64,000 bases of DNA from Phytohabitans aurantiacus (GCF_027923225.1 NZ_BSDI01000004.1:249528-313527), one strand, 5' to 3'; positions 1-8,549 are shown, counted from the stretch's first letter. Program-made: numbers and translations. Notes: generated from the letters alone by a model not told the origin.

Positions 1-707
1 GTGGTGCTCGACTCGGCGCGGCTGGTCGGCGACGCGTGCGGTGTCGGCGACGGGGTGGCTGCCGCCTCGGCACGGCCGACGCCGGCACTGGCCGGGGCCG
101 CGGGGGCGGCGCTGGAGGACTCCTCGGCGGTGGGCGTGGGGGCCGCGACCGGGTCGTCCTTGCCGGGCCGTACGAACATGATCAGTGTTGCGCCACTGGC
201 CACGGCGAGCACGGCGAGTACGGCCACGAGGGTCCGCCGGCCGCGACGGCGGCGTGGCGCGACGGTCGGGGCCAGGACGGTGGGCTCGTTGACTGCGCCC
301 GCGGCGGGCTCGGCGTCGGGATCGGGGGCGGCGGCCAGATCGACCTCGCCGAACGCCAGCCAGTCCAGCGCGGCCGGCAGCCGCTCGCCCAGTACCGACT
401 CCCAGGCTTCTCGCAGAGCCTCGCGGTGCGCGTCGTCCCACTCGCCGTACACGCAGGTCTGCCGAAGCAGCAACTGGCAGCCGTTGGACGTCTCCGACAG
501 CTCCCACGTCAGTCGGGTGTGCAGGTCTTCATTGCCCCAGAGCATGGCGACCCGGCGCGGCTCGTCGACCCCGGTCACCTCCAGCTCCGACACCGGGTCG
601 AATCCGGGCAGGTCAAGCCACTGGGCCAGCAGCCGGTCTTCGGTCAACGCCCGCCACACGCGCTCGGGCGGATGCTCAAGGTCGACATCTAACCGGATTT
701 CACTCAC
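1..707 (-). CDS. SRPBCC-domain membrane protein (3' end cut by window edge)
   Basis: Reading leftwards from a GTG at 707, the frame stays open to base 1 for 235 codons. The N-terminus (VSEIRLDVDLEHPPERVW) resembles an AHSA1/SRPBCC lipid- or ligand-binding fold. Basic residues (PRRRRGRR) and one hydrophobic segment at about residues 158-176 follow, then a Pro/Thr/Ser/Ala-rich linker that runs off the window. The layout matches the next gene upstream, whose stop codon lies only 10 bp from this start, so the two are likely a tandem duplication in one transcript. An AAGGT Shine-Dalgarno-like stretch precedes the GTG. Any C-terminal domain is outside the window. The SRPBCC domain should face the cytoplasm and the linker the outside (inference). 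Confidence 0.75.
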   Translation of the reverse strand, partial: MSEIRLDVDLEHPPERVWRALTEDRLLAQWLDLPGFDPVSELEVTGVDEPRRVAMLWGNEDLHTRLTWELSETSNGCQLLLRQTCVYGEWDDAHREALREAWESVLGERLPAALDWLAFGEVDLAAAPDPDAEPAAGAVNEPTVLAPTVAPRRRRGRRTLVAVLAVLAVASGATLIMFVRPGKDDPVAAPTPTAEESSSAAPAAPASAGVGRAEAAATPSPTPHASPTSRAESST

Positions 708-717
708 TCGGGTGACC

Positions 718-1773
718 TTACAGACCCGCGCAAGTACTGCCGTCTATCTCGCAACTGGCCGGTTCTTTGGGGCCTAGAAGGCTAAGAGTCACGTCGAAAA
801 CGATCCGCTCGGACGAGCCCGCCGGCAGCGCGGGACCGCTGAAGATCACGGCGTCGCCGTCGCGTTTCGGTGCCGGGCCCTCGACGCCACTGACCAGATC
901 GAGCCCCTGCACGACCAGGGTGACCGTCCACGGTTCCGACGAAACGCCGCCACTGTTGGCGACGTCGACGCTCCCCCGGTATCCCAGCAGCGTCGTCGAG
1001 ACCGTGGCGTAGCTGGCCGCCAGGGCCGCCGCCGCGGGCGGGGTCGTCCGGGGTGCGGGTGCCGTCGGGGCGCCGCTCGCCGAACGGGACGGGGTCGGGC
1101 CGGTGGTGGGCGTCCGGCGCGGCGGCGCGCTCGTGCCGGACGGCGAGCGGTTGCCGGCGGTCGTCGCCGCGGGCAGGGCCGCGCCGGATGTCATCTGCGC
1201 CGCCGCCGGCTCGCTCGTGCGCGACGGCAGGTTCGCCACGACGACCGCCGCGGTCGCGACGAGCAGGGCCGCGGCGAGCACCGCGAGCACCTGCCGCCGC
1301 CGGTCCGGAGGCTCCGGAGCGTCGGTCACGCTTGGCGGTGGCGGCACCGCGATGTCCGCGCCTGTCGCAAGGCCATCGAGTACCGCGGCCAGCCGCACCC
1401 CGAAGAGCCGGCGGTACGTGGCGATGAGCTGCCGCCGCCGGGCTGTGCCCCGGATGCCGAGGAACCCGGACTGCGTCACCAGCAGCCGGGAGCCGCCCGG
1501 TGTCTCCGACAGCTCCCAGGTGACCCGCGCGTGCATCTGCTCGCCGCGCCAGCGCATCGACAGCCGGCGCCCCTCGGTCACCTCGATCAGCTCGCCACGC
1601 ACGGTGCCGTCGAAGCCGGGCAGCGTCTCCGGCAGCAGCTCGAATGTGGACCCCGCGCTCGGCTCCAGGTCGGTCAGCATGAACCACCGGGAGAGCAGTT
1701 TGCGGTCGGTCAGCGCCCGCCACACCAGCTCTGGCTGGTGCTGGTACTGGACGCTGATCCGGATCTCGGTCAC
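718..1773 (-). CDS. SRPBCC - transmembrane - CBM2-like fusion protein
   Basis: This 351-aa protein has three parts. Residues 1-135 look like an SRPBCC/AHSA1 domain (start MTEIRISVQYQHQPELVWRA, with WELSETPGG in the core). Residues ~160-182 form one membrane segment after a basic stretch. After a Ser/Thr/Pro linker, residues ~250-345 resemble a family 2 carbohydrate-binding or related beta-sandwich module (SVDVANSGG, PWTVTLVVQG, LPAGSSERIVFDV). The module lacks most of the exposed tryptophans of true CBM2 domains, so sugar binding is uncertain. It lies 19 bp downstream of smpB and is followed after 10 bp by its partial paralogue. The topology suggests an intracellular ligand sensor linked to an extracellular domain. 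No enzyme motif is visible. Confidence 0.8.
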   Translation of the reverse strand: MTEIRISVQYQHQPELVWRALTDRKLLSRWFMLTDLEPSAGSTFELLPETLPGFDGTVRGELIEVTEGRRLSMRWRGEQMHARVTWELSETPGGSRLLVTQSGFLGIRGTARRRQLIATYRRLFGVRLAAVLDGLATGADIAVPPPPSVTDAPEPPDRRRQVLAVLAAALLVATAAVVVANLPSRTSEPAAAQMTSGAALPAATTAGNRSPSGTSAPPRRTPTTGPTPSRSASGAPTAPAPRTTPPAAAALAASYATVSTTLLGYRGSVDVANSGGVSSEPWTVTLVVQGLDLVSGVEGPAPKRDGDAVIFSGPALPAGSSERIVFDVTLSLLGPKEPASCEIDGSTCAGL

Positions 1774-1792
1774 CGCGGCGCCCGGAGGGGGG

Positions 1793-2269
1793 TCACTCCA
1801 TCCCCTTGCCGCGGCGCCCCATTGCCCGCGTCATCTCGCGGTCCGCGTCGCGCTTCGCGAGGTCCTGCCGCTTGTCGTACGCCTTCTTGCCCTTCGCCAG
1901 CGCGACCTCGACCTTCGCCCAACCGTCGGAGAAGTACACCGACAGCGGGACGAGCGTCAGGCCGCCTTCGCGCAGCTTGCCGATCAGGCGGTCGATCTCC
2001 ATCTTGTTGAGCAGGAGCTTGCGGGTGCGGCGGGGCTCGTGGTTGGTCCACGTGCCCTGGGTGTACTCCGGGATGTGCATGCCGTAGAGATACAGCTCGC
2101 CGGCCTTCTCCTGAGCGAACGCGTCGACGAGCGACGCCCGGCCCGCCCGCAGCGACTTGACCTCGGTGCCGGTCAGCGCCATACCCGCCTCGTACGTGTC
2201 GAGGATGGTGTAGTCGTGGCGCGCTTTGCGGTTTGACGCGACGACTTTGCGACCCTTTTCTCTCGGCAC
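1793..2269 (-). CDS. smpB: SsrA-binding protein SmpB
   Basis: SmpB binds tmRNA and delivers it to stalled ribosomes for trans-translation in the cytoplasm. The 158-aa length and the motifs NRKARHDY, ALTGTEVKSLRAGR and the C-terminal KGKKAYDKRQDLAKRDADRE tail are diagnostic of the family. The start is the GTG at 2269 (VPREKGRKVV). It sits 17 bp after the M23 peptidase gene and follows ftsE-ftsX, a common actinobacterial order. No tmRNA (ssrA) gene was recognised nearby. Confidence 0.97.
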   Translation of the reverse strand: MPREKGRKVVASNRKARHDYTILDTYEAGMALTGTEVKSLRAGRASLVDAFAQEKAGELYLYGMHIPEYTQGTWTNHEPRRTRKLLLNKMEIDRLIGKLREGGLTLVPLSVYFSDGWAKVEVALAKGKKAYDKRQDLAKRDADREMTRAMGRRGKGME

Positions 2270-2286
2270 CGCGCAAGCCTAGCGTG

Positions 2287-3657
2287 TCAGCACAGGCAAC
2301 CCGGGAGCCAGCTCAGTGGTTGCACCGGGCGGCCGGAGAGGCGCACCTCGAAGTGGAGGTGGTACCCCGTCGACGCACCGGTCGTGCCCACCCGGCCGAT
2401 GACCTGCCCGCGCCGCACCCACTGCCCCGCCGACACGAGGATTCGGGACTGGTGGGCGTAGCAGGTGCTCAGCCCGCTGCCGCGGTAGCTGCCGTGGCTG
2501 ACGCACGTGTAGTTGCCGTACCCGCCGTTCCAGCCGGCACGGATGACCCGCCCGTCGGCGGCGGCGTAGATGGGTTGGCCGCCGCCGGCGGCGATGTCGA
2601 CCCCGGCGTGCAGCTGCCACACCCGGTAGTACGGGTCGTAGCGCATGCCGAAGTCGCTGGACTTCCAGCCCTGCACCGGCATCAGGAATCTCGCGCCGGG
2701 CCGCACCACCGGCCTGCCTCCGCCCGGTTTGGTGACCTTCTGCTGGTCTTCCCAGGCACGCAGCTCCCGCTCGATCCGGGCCGCTTCCGCCTTGGCCTCC
2801 TCGTACTTGGCGAGGCTCGCGTCGCGCTCCTGCTCGGCGATCTCCAACGCCTCGGTGCGCTGGGTGGCCAGCGTGGCGACGTAGGCGACCGCCGCCTCCG
2901 CCTCGGCCTGCGCCGCCCGCGCCTCGGCGAGCGCACCTTCGGCCGCCAGCCGCGCCGCCTCGGCCTCGCGCTGGGCCAGTACGGCGTCGTTCTGCGCCTG
3001 CTTGGCGGCCCGGCGAGCCTGCGTGAACCCGTCCAGCGCCACCTTCTCGGCGCCGATGATGCGCTCGAAGTACCCGTACCGCTCAGCGGCCTCGATGGGC
3101 GTTCGCGCGTTGATCAGCAGGTTGAGGATGACGATGTCGCTGCCCTTGTACGCCGACGACACGAAGTCGCCGACCCGCCGGCGGGCTTGCTCGACGCGCT
3201 TCTCCGACTCGGCGTACCGCTGCTGCGCTCCCTTGACGGCGGCAGCGGCCGCCTTGGCACGGCGCCGTGCGGTGTTGGCGGCGACCTCCGCGGCGGCGAC
3301 CAGCCCGCGGGACTCGGCCACCCGGTCCTGCGCCCCGGGCAGCGCGGCGTTGGCGGCCGCGAGCCGCATCGCGGCGCCCTGCGCCCGGGCCGTGGCGCCC
3401 TCCAGGATCGAGGCGGCCGCGGCCACCTCGGCGTCGATCCGCTTCTTGTCGTCGCGCGGGTCGGCTCTGCGAGCTGGCGCTCGCTCCGCTCGCGCAGGCC
3501 CCGCCGCCCATGAGGCGCCGCCTTCCCTCGCGCCGCGCATCGACTTCGTCGGCGCGTCGCTCAGTCCAGGCGCCGCCGGCGCCGGGGCCGCGGGGGCGGC
3601 GGGCACGACCAGCACTGCGACCACGAAGGCCGCAAACCAGGCACGATGGGGTCTCAC
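2287..3657 (-). CDS. Secreted coiled-coil M23 peptidase (EnvC/NlpD-like murein hydrolase), carrying an in-frame repeat
   Basis: The predicted product is 456 aa. It has a signal peptide (VRPHRAWFAAFVVAVLVVP), a long Ala/Glu/Arg-rich coiled coil (~80-300) and a C-terminal LytM/M23 domain. The domain carries the zinc and catalytic motifs HAGVDIA and HLHF. FtsEX complexes activate coiled-coil hydrolases at the septum, and ftsX lies just upstream, so this is probably the FtsEX-controlled cell-wall hydrolase. I prefer GTG 3657 because GAGGGGAG lies 6 bp before it; a TTG at 3663 would have no spacer. Residues ~25-60, directly after the signal peptide, are encoded by a copy of the interspersed repeat that also lies before secA, and read GLSDAPTKSMRGAREGG. 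Confidence 0.9.
   Translation of the reverse strand: MRPHRAWFAAFVVAVLVVPAAPAAPAPAAPGLSDAPTKSMRGAREGGASWAAGPARAERAPARRADPRDDKKRIDAEVAAAASILEGATARAQGAAMRLAAANAALPGAQDRVAESRGLVAAAEVAANTARRRAKAAAAAVKGAQQRYAESEKRVEQARRRVGDFVSSAYKGSDIVILNLLINARTPIEAAERYGYFERIIGAEKVALDGFTQARRAAKQAQNDAVLAQREAEAARLAAEGALAEARAAQAEAEAAVAYVATLATQRTEALEIAEQERDASLAKYEEAKAEAARIERELRAWEDQQKVTKPGGGRPVVRPGARFLMPVQGWKSSDFGMRYDPYYRVWQLHAGVDIAAGGGQPIYAAADGRVIRAGWNGGYGNYTCVSHGSYRGSGLSTCYAHQSRILVSAGQWVRRGQVIGRVGTTGASTGYHLHFEVRLSGRPVQPLSWLPGCLC
3476..3588. repeat. Interspersed structured repeat, copy A (inside the M23 peptidase gene)
   Basis: This ~113 bp stretch matches 14827-14940 nearly base for base over its first 30 and last ~60 positions, with one indel in the middle. 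It contains a hairpin at about 3536-3558 (GCGCATCGAC, loop TTC, GTCGGCGCGT). It also has outer complementary arms beginning GGCCCCG near 3497 and ending CGGGGCC near 3588. It sits in the coding sequence without breaking the frame. Confidence 0.85.
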
Positions 3658-3783
3658 GGGCAACTCCCCTCATTCGCACCTTTTACCGTACCCCCGTCAC
3701 AGTAGCCTCAATCACATAAAACGGAACACCGCTCCCCACCCGTTCGGGCGGAGAGCGGCGTTCGAAAGATGCGCCCGAGGGCG

Positions 3784-4662
3784 TCAAACTCGCAGGTAGA
3801 AGCGGAGCGTGACCCAGGCGGTGACGGCGCTGACCAGGCCACCGACGCCTGCCATCAGCGGGAACATCAGGAGCACGTCGCCCCAGCTCAGCCGCGTCAG
3901 CAGGTCGGTCAGGTCTCTCAGCGATCCGTCCAGGAGGAAGCCCTTGAAGGCGGCCAGCCCAGCGAAGGCGATGATCGAGCCGATGAGCCCGGCGACCACG
4001 GCCTCAAGCACGAACGGAGCCTGGATGAACCAGTTCGACGCGCCGACGAGCTTCATGACCGCGACCTCGCGCCGTTTGCTGTACGCGGCGACCTGGATCG
4101 TGTTGCCGACCAGCAGCAGTGCCGCGATGGCCATGACCGAGGCGGCGGCCAGTGCCATGTTCTGCACGGACCCGAGGATGTTGAAGATCTTGTCGAGCAA
4201 CCGTCTCTGATCGACGATCGTCTCGATGCCCTCGGTGTTCTCGTACTTGTCGAAGATCTGCTTGAACTGCTCAGGATCCTTGAGCCGCACCCGGAAGGAC
4301 TCGGGGAGCTGACCCTCCTTGACCGCGTTGACCAGGTCGGGAGCATCGGCGTACATGGTCTTGAACTTCTCGTACGCCTGCTGCTTGGACTCGTAGATGA
4401 CCTCCCGGACCAGCGGGTCGCCCTTGAGCTGCGTCTCCAGCTCGGACCGCTGCGCGTCGGTCACCTCCGCGTCGAGGAAGATCGCCACCTCGATGTTCTT
4501 GTAATAGAACGTCTTCATGCTGTCGACCTGCATGTACATCAGGCCGCTTGCGCCCAGCATGGCCAACGAGACGGCCATGGTAATGATCATGGCGATGGTC
4601 ATCGTGACGTTTCGCCACAGCCCGACCATCACCTCGGACAGGACGTATTTAAGCCGCTGCAT
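3784..4662 (-). CDS. ftsX: Cell division protein FtsX
   Basis: FtsX is the membrane partner of FtsE. Together they form an ABC-like complex at the division site that activates peptidoglycan hydrolases. The 292-aa protein has an N-terminal membrane segment (~20-42), an extracellular domain (~55-170) and three C-terminal membrane segments. The conserved stretch KRREVAVMKLVGASNWFI lies between the second and third membrane segments. The ATG at 4662 has GAAGGAAA about 9 bp upstream. It lies between ftsE and the M23 hydrolase that it probably controls. The 120 bp between this gene and the peptidase hold nothing recognisable. Confidence 0.97.
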   Translation of the reverse strand: MQRLKYVLSEVMVGLWRNVTMTIAMIITMAVSLAMLGASGLMYMQVDSMKTFYYKNIEVAIFLDAEVTDAQRSELETQLKGDPLVREVIYESKQQAYEKFKTMYADAPDLVNAVKEGQLPESFRVRLKDPEQFKQIFDKYENTEGIETIVDQRRLLDKIFNILGSVQNMALAAASVMAIAALLLVGNTIQVAAYSKRREVAVMKLVGASNWFIQAPFVLEAVVAGLIGSIIAFAGLAAFKGFLLDGSLRDLTDLLTRLSWGDVLLMFPLMAGVGGLVSAVTAWVTLRFYLRV

Positions 4663-4697
4663 CGGGGGATTTCCTTCGCTGGGGTTCGGTCGGGTGG

Positions 4698-5378
4698 CTA
4701 GCCGTAGACGCCGCGTGCCTGGTCGCGGACGATCCGGCCACTCTCGATCTCAACGACCCGCCGGCGCATCTGGTTGACGATGTTGGAGTCGTGCGTGACC
4801 ATCACGACGGTCGTGCCCGTCCGGTTGATCCGGTCCAGCAGCCGCATGATCTCGATCGACGTGTCGGGGTCGAGGTTTCCGGTGGGCTCGTCGGCCAGCA
4901 GGATCAGCGGCCGGTTGACGAACGCCCGCGCGACCGCCACGCGCTGCTGCTCACCACCGGAGAGCTCGTGAGGGTACCGGTGCTCCTTGCCGCCGAGACC
5001 GACGAGCTCCAGCACCTCGGGCACCACGCGCCGGGCGACCGCCTTGGTCTTGCCGATGACCTCGAGGGCGAAGGCCACGTTCTCGTAGGCGGTGCGGTTG
5101 GGCAGCAGGCGGAAGTCTTGGAAGACGCAACCGATCGAGCGGCGGAAGTGGGGGATCTTCCAGGAGCGCATCGATGTGATCTCGCGACCGTTGACGACGA
5201 CCTTGCCCTGGTTGGGCGTGACCTCGTGCAGCAGCAGCTTGATGATCGTGGACTTGCCGGAGCCGGAGGGGCCGATGAAGAAGACGAACTCGCCCTTCTC
5301 GATCCCGCACGAGACCTGGTCCAGCGACGGCCTTGACGCCTTGGGATACGTCTTCGTGACGTTCTCGAGCTGAATCAC
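4698..5378 (-). CDS. ftsE: Cell division ATP-binding protein FtsE
   Basis: FtsE is the cytoplasmic ATPase that energises FtsX. The 226-aa protein has Walker A GPSGSGKST (36-44), the signature LSGGEQQRVAVARA, Walker B LILLADEPTGNLDP and a histidine switch in MVTHD, all intact. The start is GTG 5378. A promoter with its -10 only 8 bp from this GTG suggests a leaderless transcript. The downstream gene ftsX follows after 35 bp. Confidence 0.97.
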   Translation of the reverse strand: MIQLENVTKTYPKASRPSLDQVSCGIEKGEFVFFIGPSGSGKSTIIKLLLHEVTPNQGKVVVNGREITSMRSWKIPHFRRSIGCVFQDFRLLPNRTAYENVAFALEVIGKTKAVARRVVPEVLELVGLGGKEHRYPHELSGGEQQRVAVARAFVNRPLILLADEPTGNLDPDTSIEIMRLLDRINRTGTTVVMVTHDSNIVNQMRRRVVEIESGRIVRDQARGVYG

Positions 5379-5386
5379 GGGTCGAG

Positions 5387-5414
5387 AGTCTACGCGGTGT
5401 AACTAAATAGCCAA
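5387..5414 (-). promoter_or_regulatory. Predicted leaderless promoter of ftsE
   Basis: Reading leftwards, TTGGCT (5409-5414), a 16 bp spacer and TAGACT (5387-5392) form a good housekeeping-sigma promoter. The -10 ends 8 bp before the GTG at 5378, so transcription would begin at or next to the start codon. Confidence 0.55.
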
Positions 5415-5472
5415 GTCCGGCCCGGAGCAGTTTGCGCACCTTGCCGGAAATTCGGCGCAGGCTGTGACGTAC

Positions 5473-6594
5473 TCAGGCCGCCTCGTCCGCGAGCTCCCGC
5501 TGCTTGCGCCAGCGGATGCCCGCCTCGATGAAGTCGTCGATCTCGCCGTCGAAGACGGAGGACGGATTGCCGGTCTCCTCCTCGGTGCGCAAATCCTTCA
5601 CCATCTGATACGGGTGCAGGACGTAGGAGCGCATCTGGTCACCCCAGGAGCCGGCCGCGTCGGTCTTCAGGCCCTCCATCTTGGCCTGCTCCTCCTGGCG
5701 CTTGCGCTCCAGCAGGCGAGCCTGGAGCACCCGCAGCGCGGACGCTTTGTTTTGCAGCTGGGACTTCTCGTTCTGGCAGGTGACCACGATGCCGGTGGGG
5801 ACGTGTGTGATCCGTACCGCCGAGTCGGTCGTGTTCACGCTCTGTCCACCTGGCCCGGACGAACGGTAGACGTCGACCCGGATCTCGTTTTCCGGGATGT
5901 CGATGTGGTCGGTCTGCTCCACGACCGGAAGCACCTCGACACCCGCGAAGCTCGTCTGCCGGCGCCCCTGGTTGTCGAACGGGCTGATCCGCACCAGCCG
6001 GTGCGTACCCGACTCGACACTCAGCGTGCCGTACGCGTACGGCGCCTTGACCGCGAAGGTGGCCGACTTGAGGCCGGCCTCTTCCGCGTATGACGTGTCG
6101 TACACCTCGGTCTGATATCCGTGCCGCTCCGCCCAGCGCAGATACATGCGCAGGAGCATTTCGGCGAAGTCGGCCGCGTCGACGCCGCCCGCGCCGGCTC
6201 GGATGGCCACGAGCGCCTCCCGGGAGTCGTACTCCCCGGAGAGCAGCGTGCGCACCTCGAGCTCGTCGATCGCCTTGCGCAGGCCGATCACCTCGGTGCC
6301 AACCTCGGCGAAGGCGCTGGGGTCGCCTTCCGCCTCGGCCAGCTCGAGCAGCACGTGCGCGTCGTCGAGCCGCTGGCGCAGCCCTTCGAGCCTCGCGATC
6401 TCGCCGTTGGCGTACGACAACTGCGAAGTGACCTGCTGCGCCCGCGCCTGGTCGTCCCACAGGTCCGGCGCGGACGCCGCCTCTTCGAGCTGGACCTGGT
6501 GCCGGCGCAACTTGTCAAGATCGAGAACTGACTCGATGTTGCGCAGGGTGGCGTCGAGGGCCTTGAGCTCTTCGGCGAAGTCGGCAGCGGTCAC
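5473..6594 (-). CDS. prfB: Peptide chain release factor 2
   Basis: RF2 recognises UAA and UGA stop codons and triggers peptide release. The gene encodes 373 aa with the catalytic loop SSGPGGQSVNTTDSAV, the codon-recognition element ISPFDNQGRRQ and the N-terminal coiled coil. The reading frame is continuous, so the +1 programmed frameshift that autoregulates many prfB genes is absent. I prefer GTG 6594 because TACGCT (6603-6608) sits 8 bp upstream as a -10 for a leaderless mRNA; the alternative start is TTG 6603. It is on the same strand as ftsE but 94 bp away, with the ftsE promoter between them. Confidence 0.97.
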   Translation of the reverse strand: MTAADFAEELKALDATLRNIESVLDLDKLRRHQVQLEEAASAPDLWDDQARAQQVTSQLSYANGEIARLEGLRQRLDDAHVLLELAEAEGDPSAFAEVGTEVIGLRKAIDELEVRTLLSGEYDSREALVAIRAGAGGVDAADFAEMLLRMYLRWAERHGYQTEVYDTSYAEEAGLKSATFAVKAPYAYGTLSVESGTHRLVRISPFDNQGRRQTSFAGVEVLPVVEQTDHIDIPENEIRVDVYRSSGPGGQSVNTTDSAVRITHVPTGIVVTCQNEKSQLQNKASALRVLQARLLERKRQEEQAKMEGLKTDAAGSWGDQMRSYVLHPYQMVKDLRTEEETGNPSSVFDGEIDDFIEAGIRWRKQRELADEAA

Positions 6595-6612
6595 AACCGT
6601 CAAGCGTACGCG

Positions 6613-7128
6613 TTATCCGGTGGGTGCTGTCTTCAGCCACGACAAAGCGGCCTTGTGATAGGCCACCGCGAACTCGAGCGCCGCCGAGCCGTAGTTGTCA
6701 CCCTCCTTCTTGACGTCCTTCGCCTGATCGCGAGCCGCCGCGAGCGCCTGGGTGTGGTACTCGTTGGCGCTGGCGTAGAGATCCTTCAACTGGGCCGCGG
6801 AGTGCTGGTCGCCGAAGGCCACGCGGAGCGCGATCGGGTTGCGCACGGCATCCCGGCCCGGCGACTCGGCGAGCCAGCGGGTGAACGCCCGCTTCCCGGA
6901 AGCGGTGATCGCGTACGGCTGGCTGGACCGCGGTCCCGGCTTACCCAAGCGGACGTATCCCGCATCGGCCAACGCCGGCAATTCGCGGTAGACCTGACTC
7001 CGGGTCATCGACCAGAACGGCCCGAGGCGACGCTCGGCGGCGGCCATCAACTGACCACCTGTCATTGGTCCTTCGTGGAGCAGCCCGAGGAGGGCTGCGG
7101 CGGTCGGGTTGATTGCTGTTTCTGCCAT
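6613..7128 (-). CDS. PadR-family transcriptional regulator
   Basis: The 171-aa protein begins MAETAINPTAAALLGLLHEG and carries the PadR winged helix (about 10-90; PMTGGQLMAAAERRLGPFW, SQVYREL). A helical dimerisation region follows (ALRVAFGDQHSAAQLKDLY). The ATG at 7128 is preceded by GGAGGG with an unusually short 1 bp spacer. An in-frame GTG three codons upstream (7137) is therefore possible. No ligand or target gene can be named. The neighbouring kinase gene is on the same strand 122 bp upstream. Confidence 0.85.
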   Translation of the reverse strand: MAETAINPTAAALLGLLHEGPMTGGQLMAAAERRLGPFWSMTRSQVYRELPALADAGYVRLGKPGPRSSQPYAITASGKRAFTRWLAESPGRDAVRNPIALRVAFGDQHSAAQLKDLYASANEYHTQALAAARDQAKDVKKEGDNYGSAALEFAVAYHKAALSWLKTAPTG

Positions 7129-7250
7129 GCCCTCCACGCTGCCACTTTGTAGCCTTCGCGTCCAGGATTTCGCGTGATCCGCAGGGCGATCTGCTCCACT
7201 GTGCACTGTCCGTGCCCGACAGTCCGATGAAGACCCACTACCACCAGTGA

Positions 7251-8549
7251 TCAGCGAGGCACGAGTGGTGGTGCCGTGGGCATCGGGTCGCCTATGCCAG
7301 GCCAGCCGCGTGTGTCCGGTGTGGCCAGTGGCACCGGGGTGGCGGTTGTTGCCTCCGGTGCCGGCGAGGTGATTCTGGCCGCCGGCACGGCTCCCGTGAC
7401 GCGCCCACCGCTCGCCACGGCGAGGCCGCCGAGGAAGGCGAGCACGACGAGAGCCGCCGCGCCGCCTCCGCCCGCCACGATGAAGCGCCCTCGGCGCGGG
7501 CGCGGCGAAGCCGGGTCGGACTGCTCGCGGCGGGACGGCCACGGGCTCGCTGTGCCGTACGCCGGATCGAGGTGCTGCGGGCCGACTCCGGCGATCGGGA
7601 TGGCGACCATCCGGCCGGCGTACGCGGACGCGGGCGACACGGGCGCGGCGTTGAGCGGCACCCAGGTGACCTTCGCCACGGCGGCCGCCGGGCCGGTGGG
7701 CCGGGGCCACCACGTGATCTGGTCGGGGCTGAGCGGCGGCAGGGCGGGCGCGCCCTCCAGAGCCGGTTCGATGCCACGCAGCCGGGCACCGATCAGCTTC
7801 GCCTCCGGCCGCCGCTCCGGATCGGCCGCGAGGCACTCCTCGATGATCGGCCAAAGCACCGGCGGCAGCCCGGGCGGCGGGACCGGGGTGCAGGTGCCGT
7901 GGCGGCGGAGCACCTGGAGCGGATCGCCGCCCCGAAACGGACTCCGGCCGCAGACGAGCTCATAAAGCACCACTCCGAGCGCGTACACGTCGGCCGCGGG
8001 GCTGGGCGGCGCGCCCTCGACCACCTCCGGCGGCACGTACTCGGGCGTGGCGTGGATCGCGGTGGGCGGCGGGTCGGACATCCGGCGCGCCACGCCGAAG
8101 TCGATCAGGCGCACCGCCTGCCCGTCGGCGGGCACCAGCAGGTTGCCGGGCTTGATGTCGCCGTGCACGACGCCCTGGGCGTGCAGGTACGAAAGCGCGT
8201 CGGCGACCTGGGCCACCACGTTGGCGGCGATCGAGGGCGGCACCGGGCCGTCCCGGCGAAGCCGGCGGCGCAGGTCTTCCCCGTCGATCAGGTCGAGCAC
8301 GAGCGCCTGCACGTCGCCCTCGCCGACGTAGTCGCGCGGCCGGACCACGCTCGGGTGATCCAAATCACGTAGGATCTCGGCTTCGGCACGGAAGGCCTCG
8401 GCCAGGCTGGCCTGCTCGGCCGCCTCGGGGCGCAGCAGCTTGATCGCGACCGGCTCATCACTGTGCGTATCGACACCACACCAGACAGTGCCGATCGCGC
8501 CGCGCGCGATCTCCCTACCTAGCCGGTACCGGCCGGCCAGCGCCTCCAT
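7251..8549 (-). CDS. Membrane-anchored Ser/Thr protein kinase (non-RD type)
   Basis: The 432-aa protein has a Hanks-type kinase domain (~8-265), a Pro-rich linker, one membrane helix (~340-362) and a short Pro/Thr/Ala-rich outer tail without PASTA repeats. Key residues are K37 (VAIKLL), D131 in HGDIKPGN and D150 in DFG, so it should be able to bind ATP and transfer phosphate. Two features are unusual. The HRD arginine is glycine (H129-G130-D131), and the glycine loop reads ARGAIGTV with its first glycine missing. A TACCGT -10 lies 7 bp before the ATG at 8549, which suggests a leaderless mRNA. The substrate is unknown. Confidence 0.93.
   Translation of the reverse strand: MEALAGRYRLGREIARGAIGTVWCGVDTHSDEPVAIKLLRPEAAEQASLAEAFRAEAEILRDLDHPSVVRPRDYVGEGDVQALVLDLIDGEDLRRRLRRDGPVPPSIAANVVAQVADALSYLHAQGVVHGDIKPGNLLVPADGQAVRLIDFGVARRMSDPPPTAIHATPEYVPPEVVEGAPPSPAADVYALGVVLYELVCGRSPFRGGDPLQVLRRHGTCTPVPPPGLPPVLWPIIEECLAADPERRPEAKLIGARLRGIEPALEGAPALPPLSPDQITWWPRPTGPAAAVAKVTWVPLNAAPVSPASAYAGRMVAIPIAGVGPQHLDPAYGTASPWPSRREQSDPASPRPRRGRFIVAGGGGAAALVVLAFLGGLAVASGGRVTGAVPAARITSPAPEATTATPVPLATPDTRGWPGIGDPMPTAPPLVPR

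Noticed and set aside
85..120. Similarity of a GGCCGGGGCCGCGGGGGCGG stretch to the end of repeat copy A
   Set aside because: Short G+C-only match with no neighbouring repeat sequence; chance in this composition.
1..777. Open plus-strand frame at the window start
   Set aside because: Its translation is low-complexity Ser/Arg/Ala. The minus strand carries the SRPBCC paralogue in register with a ribosome binding site.
5473..6603. Programmed +1 frameshift in prfB
   Set aside because: The reading frame is continuous through the usual frameshift region, with no internal UGA.
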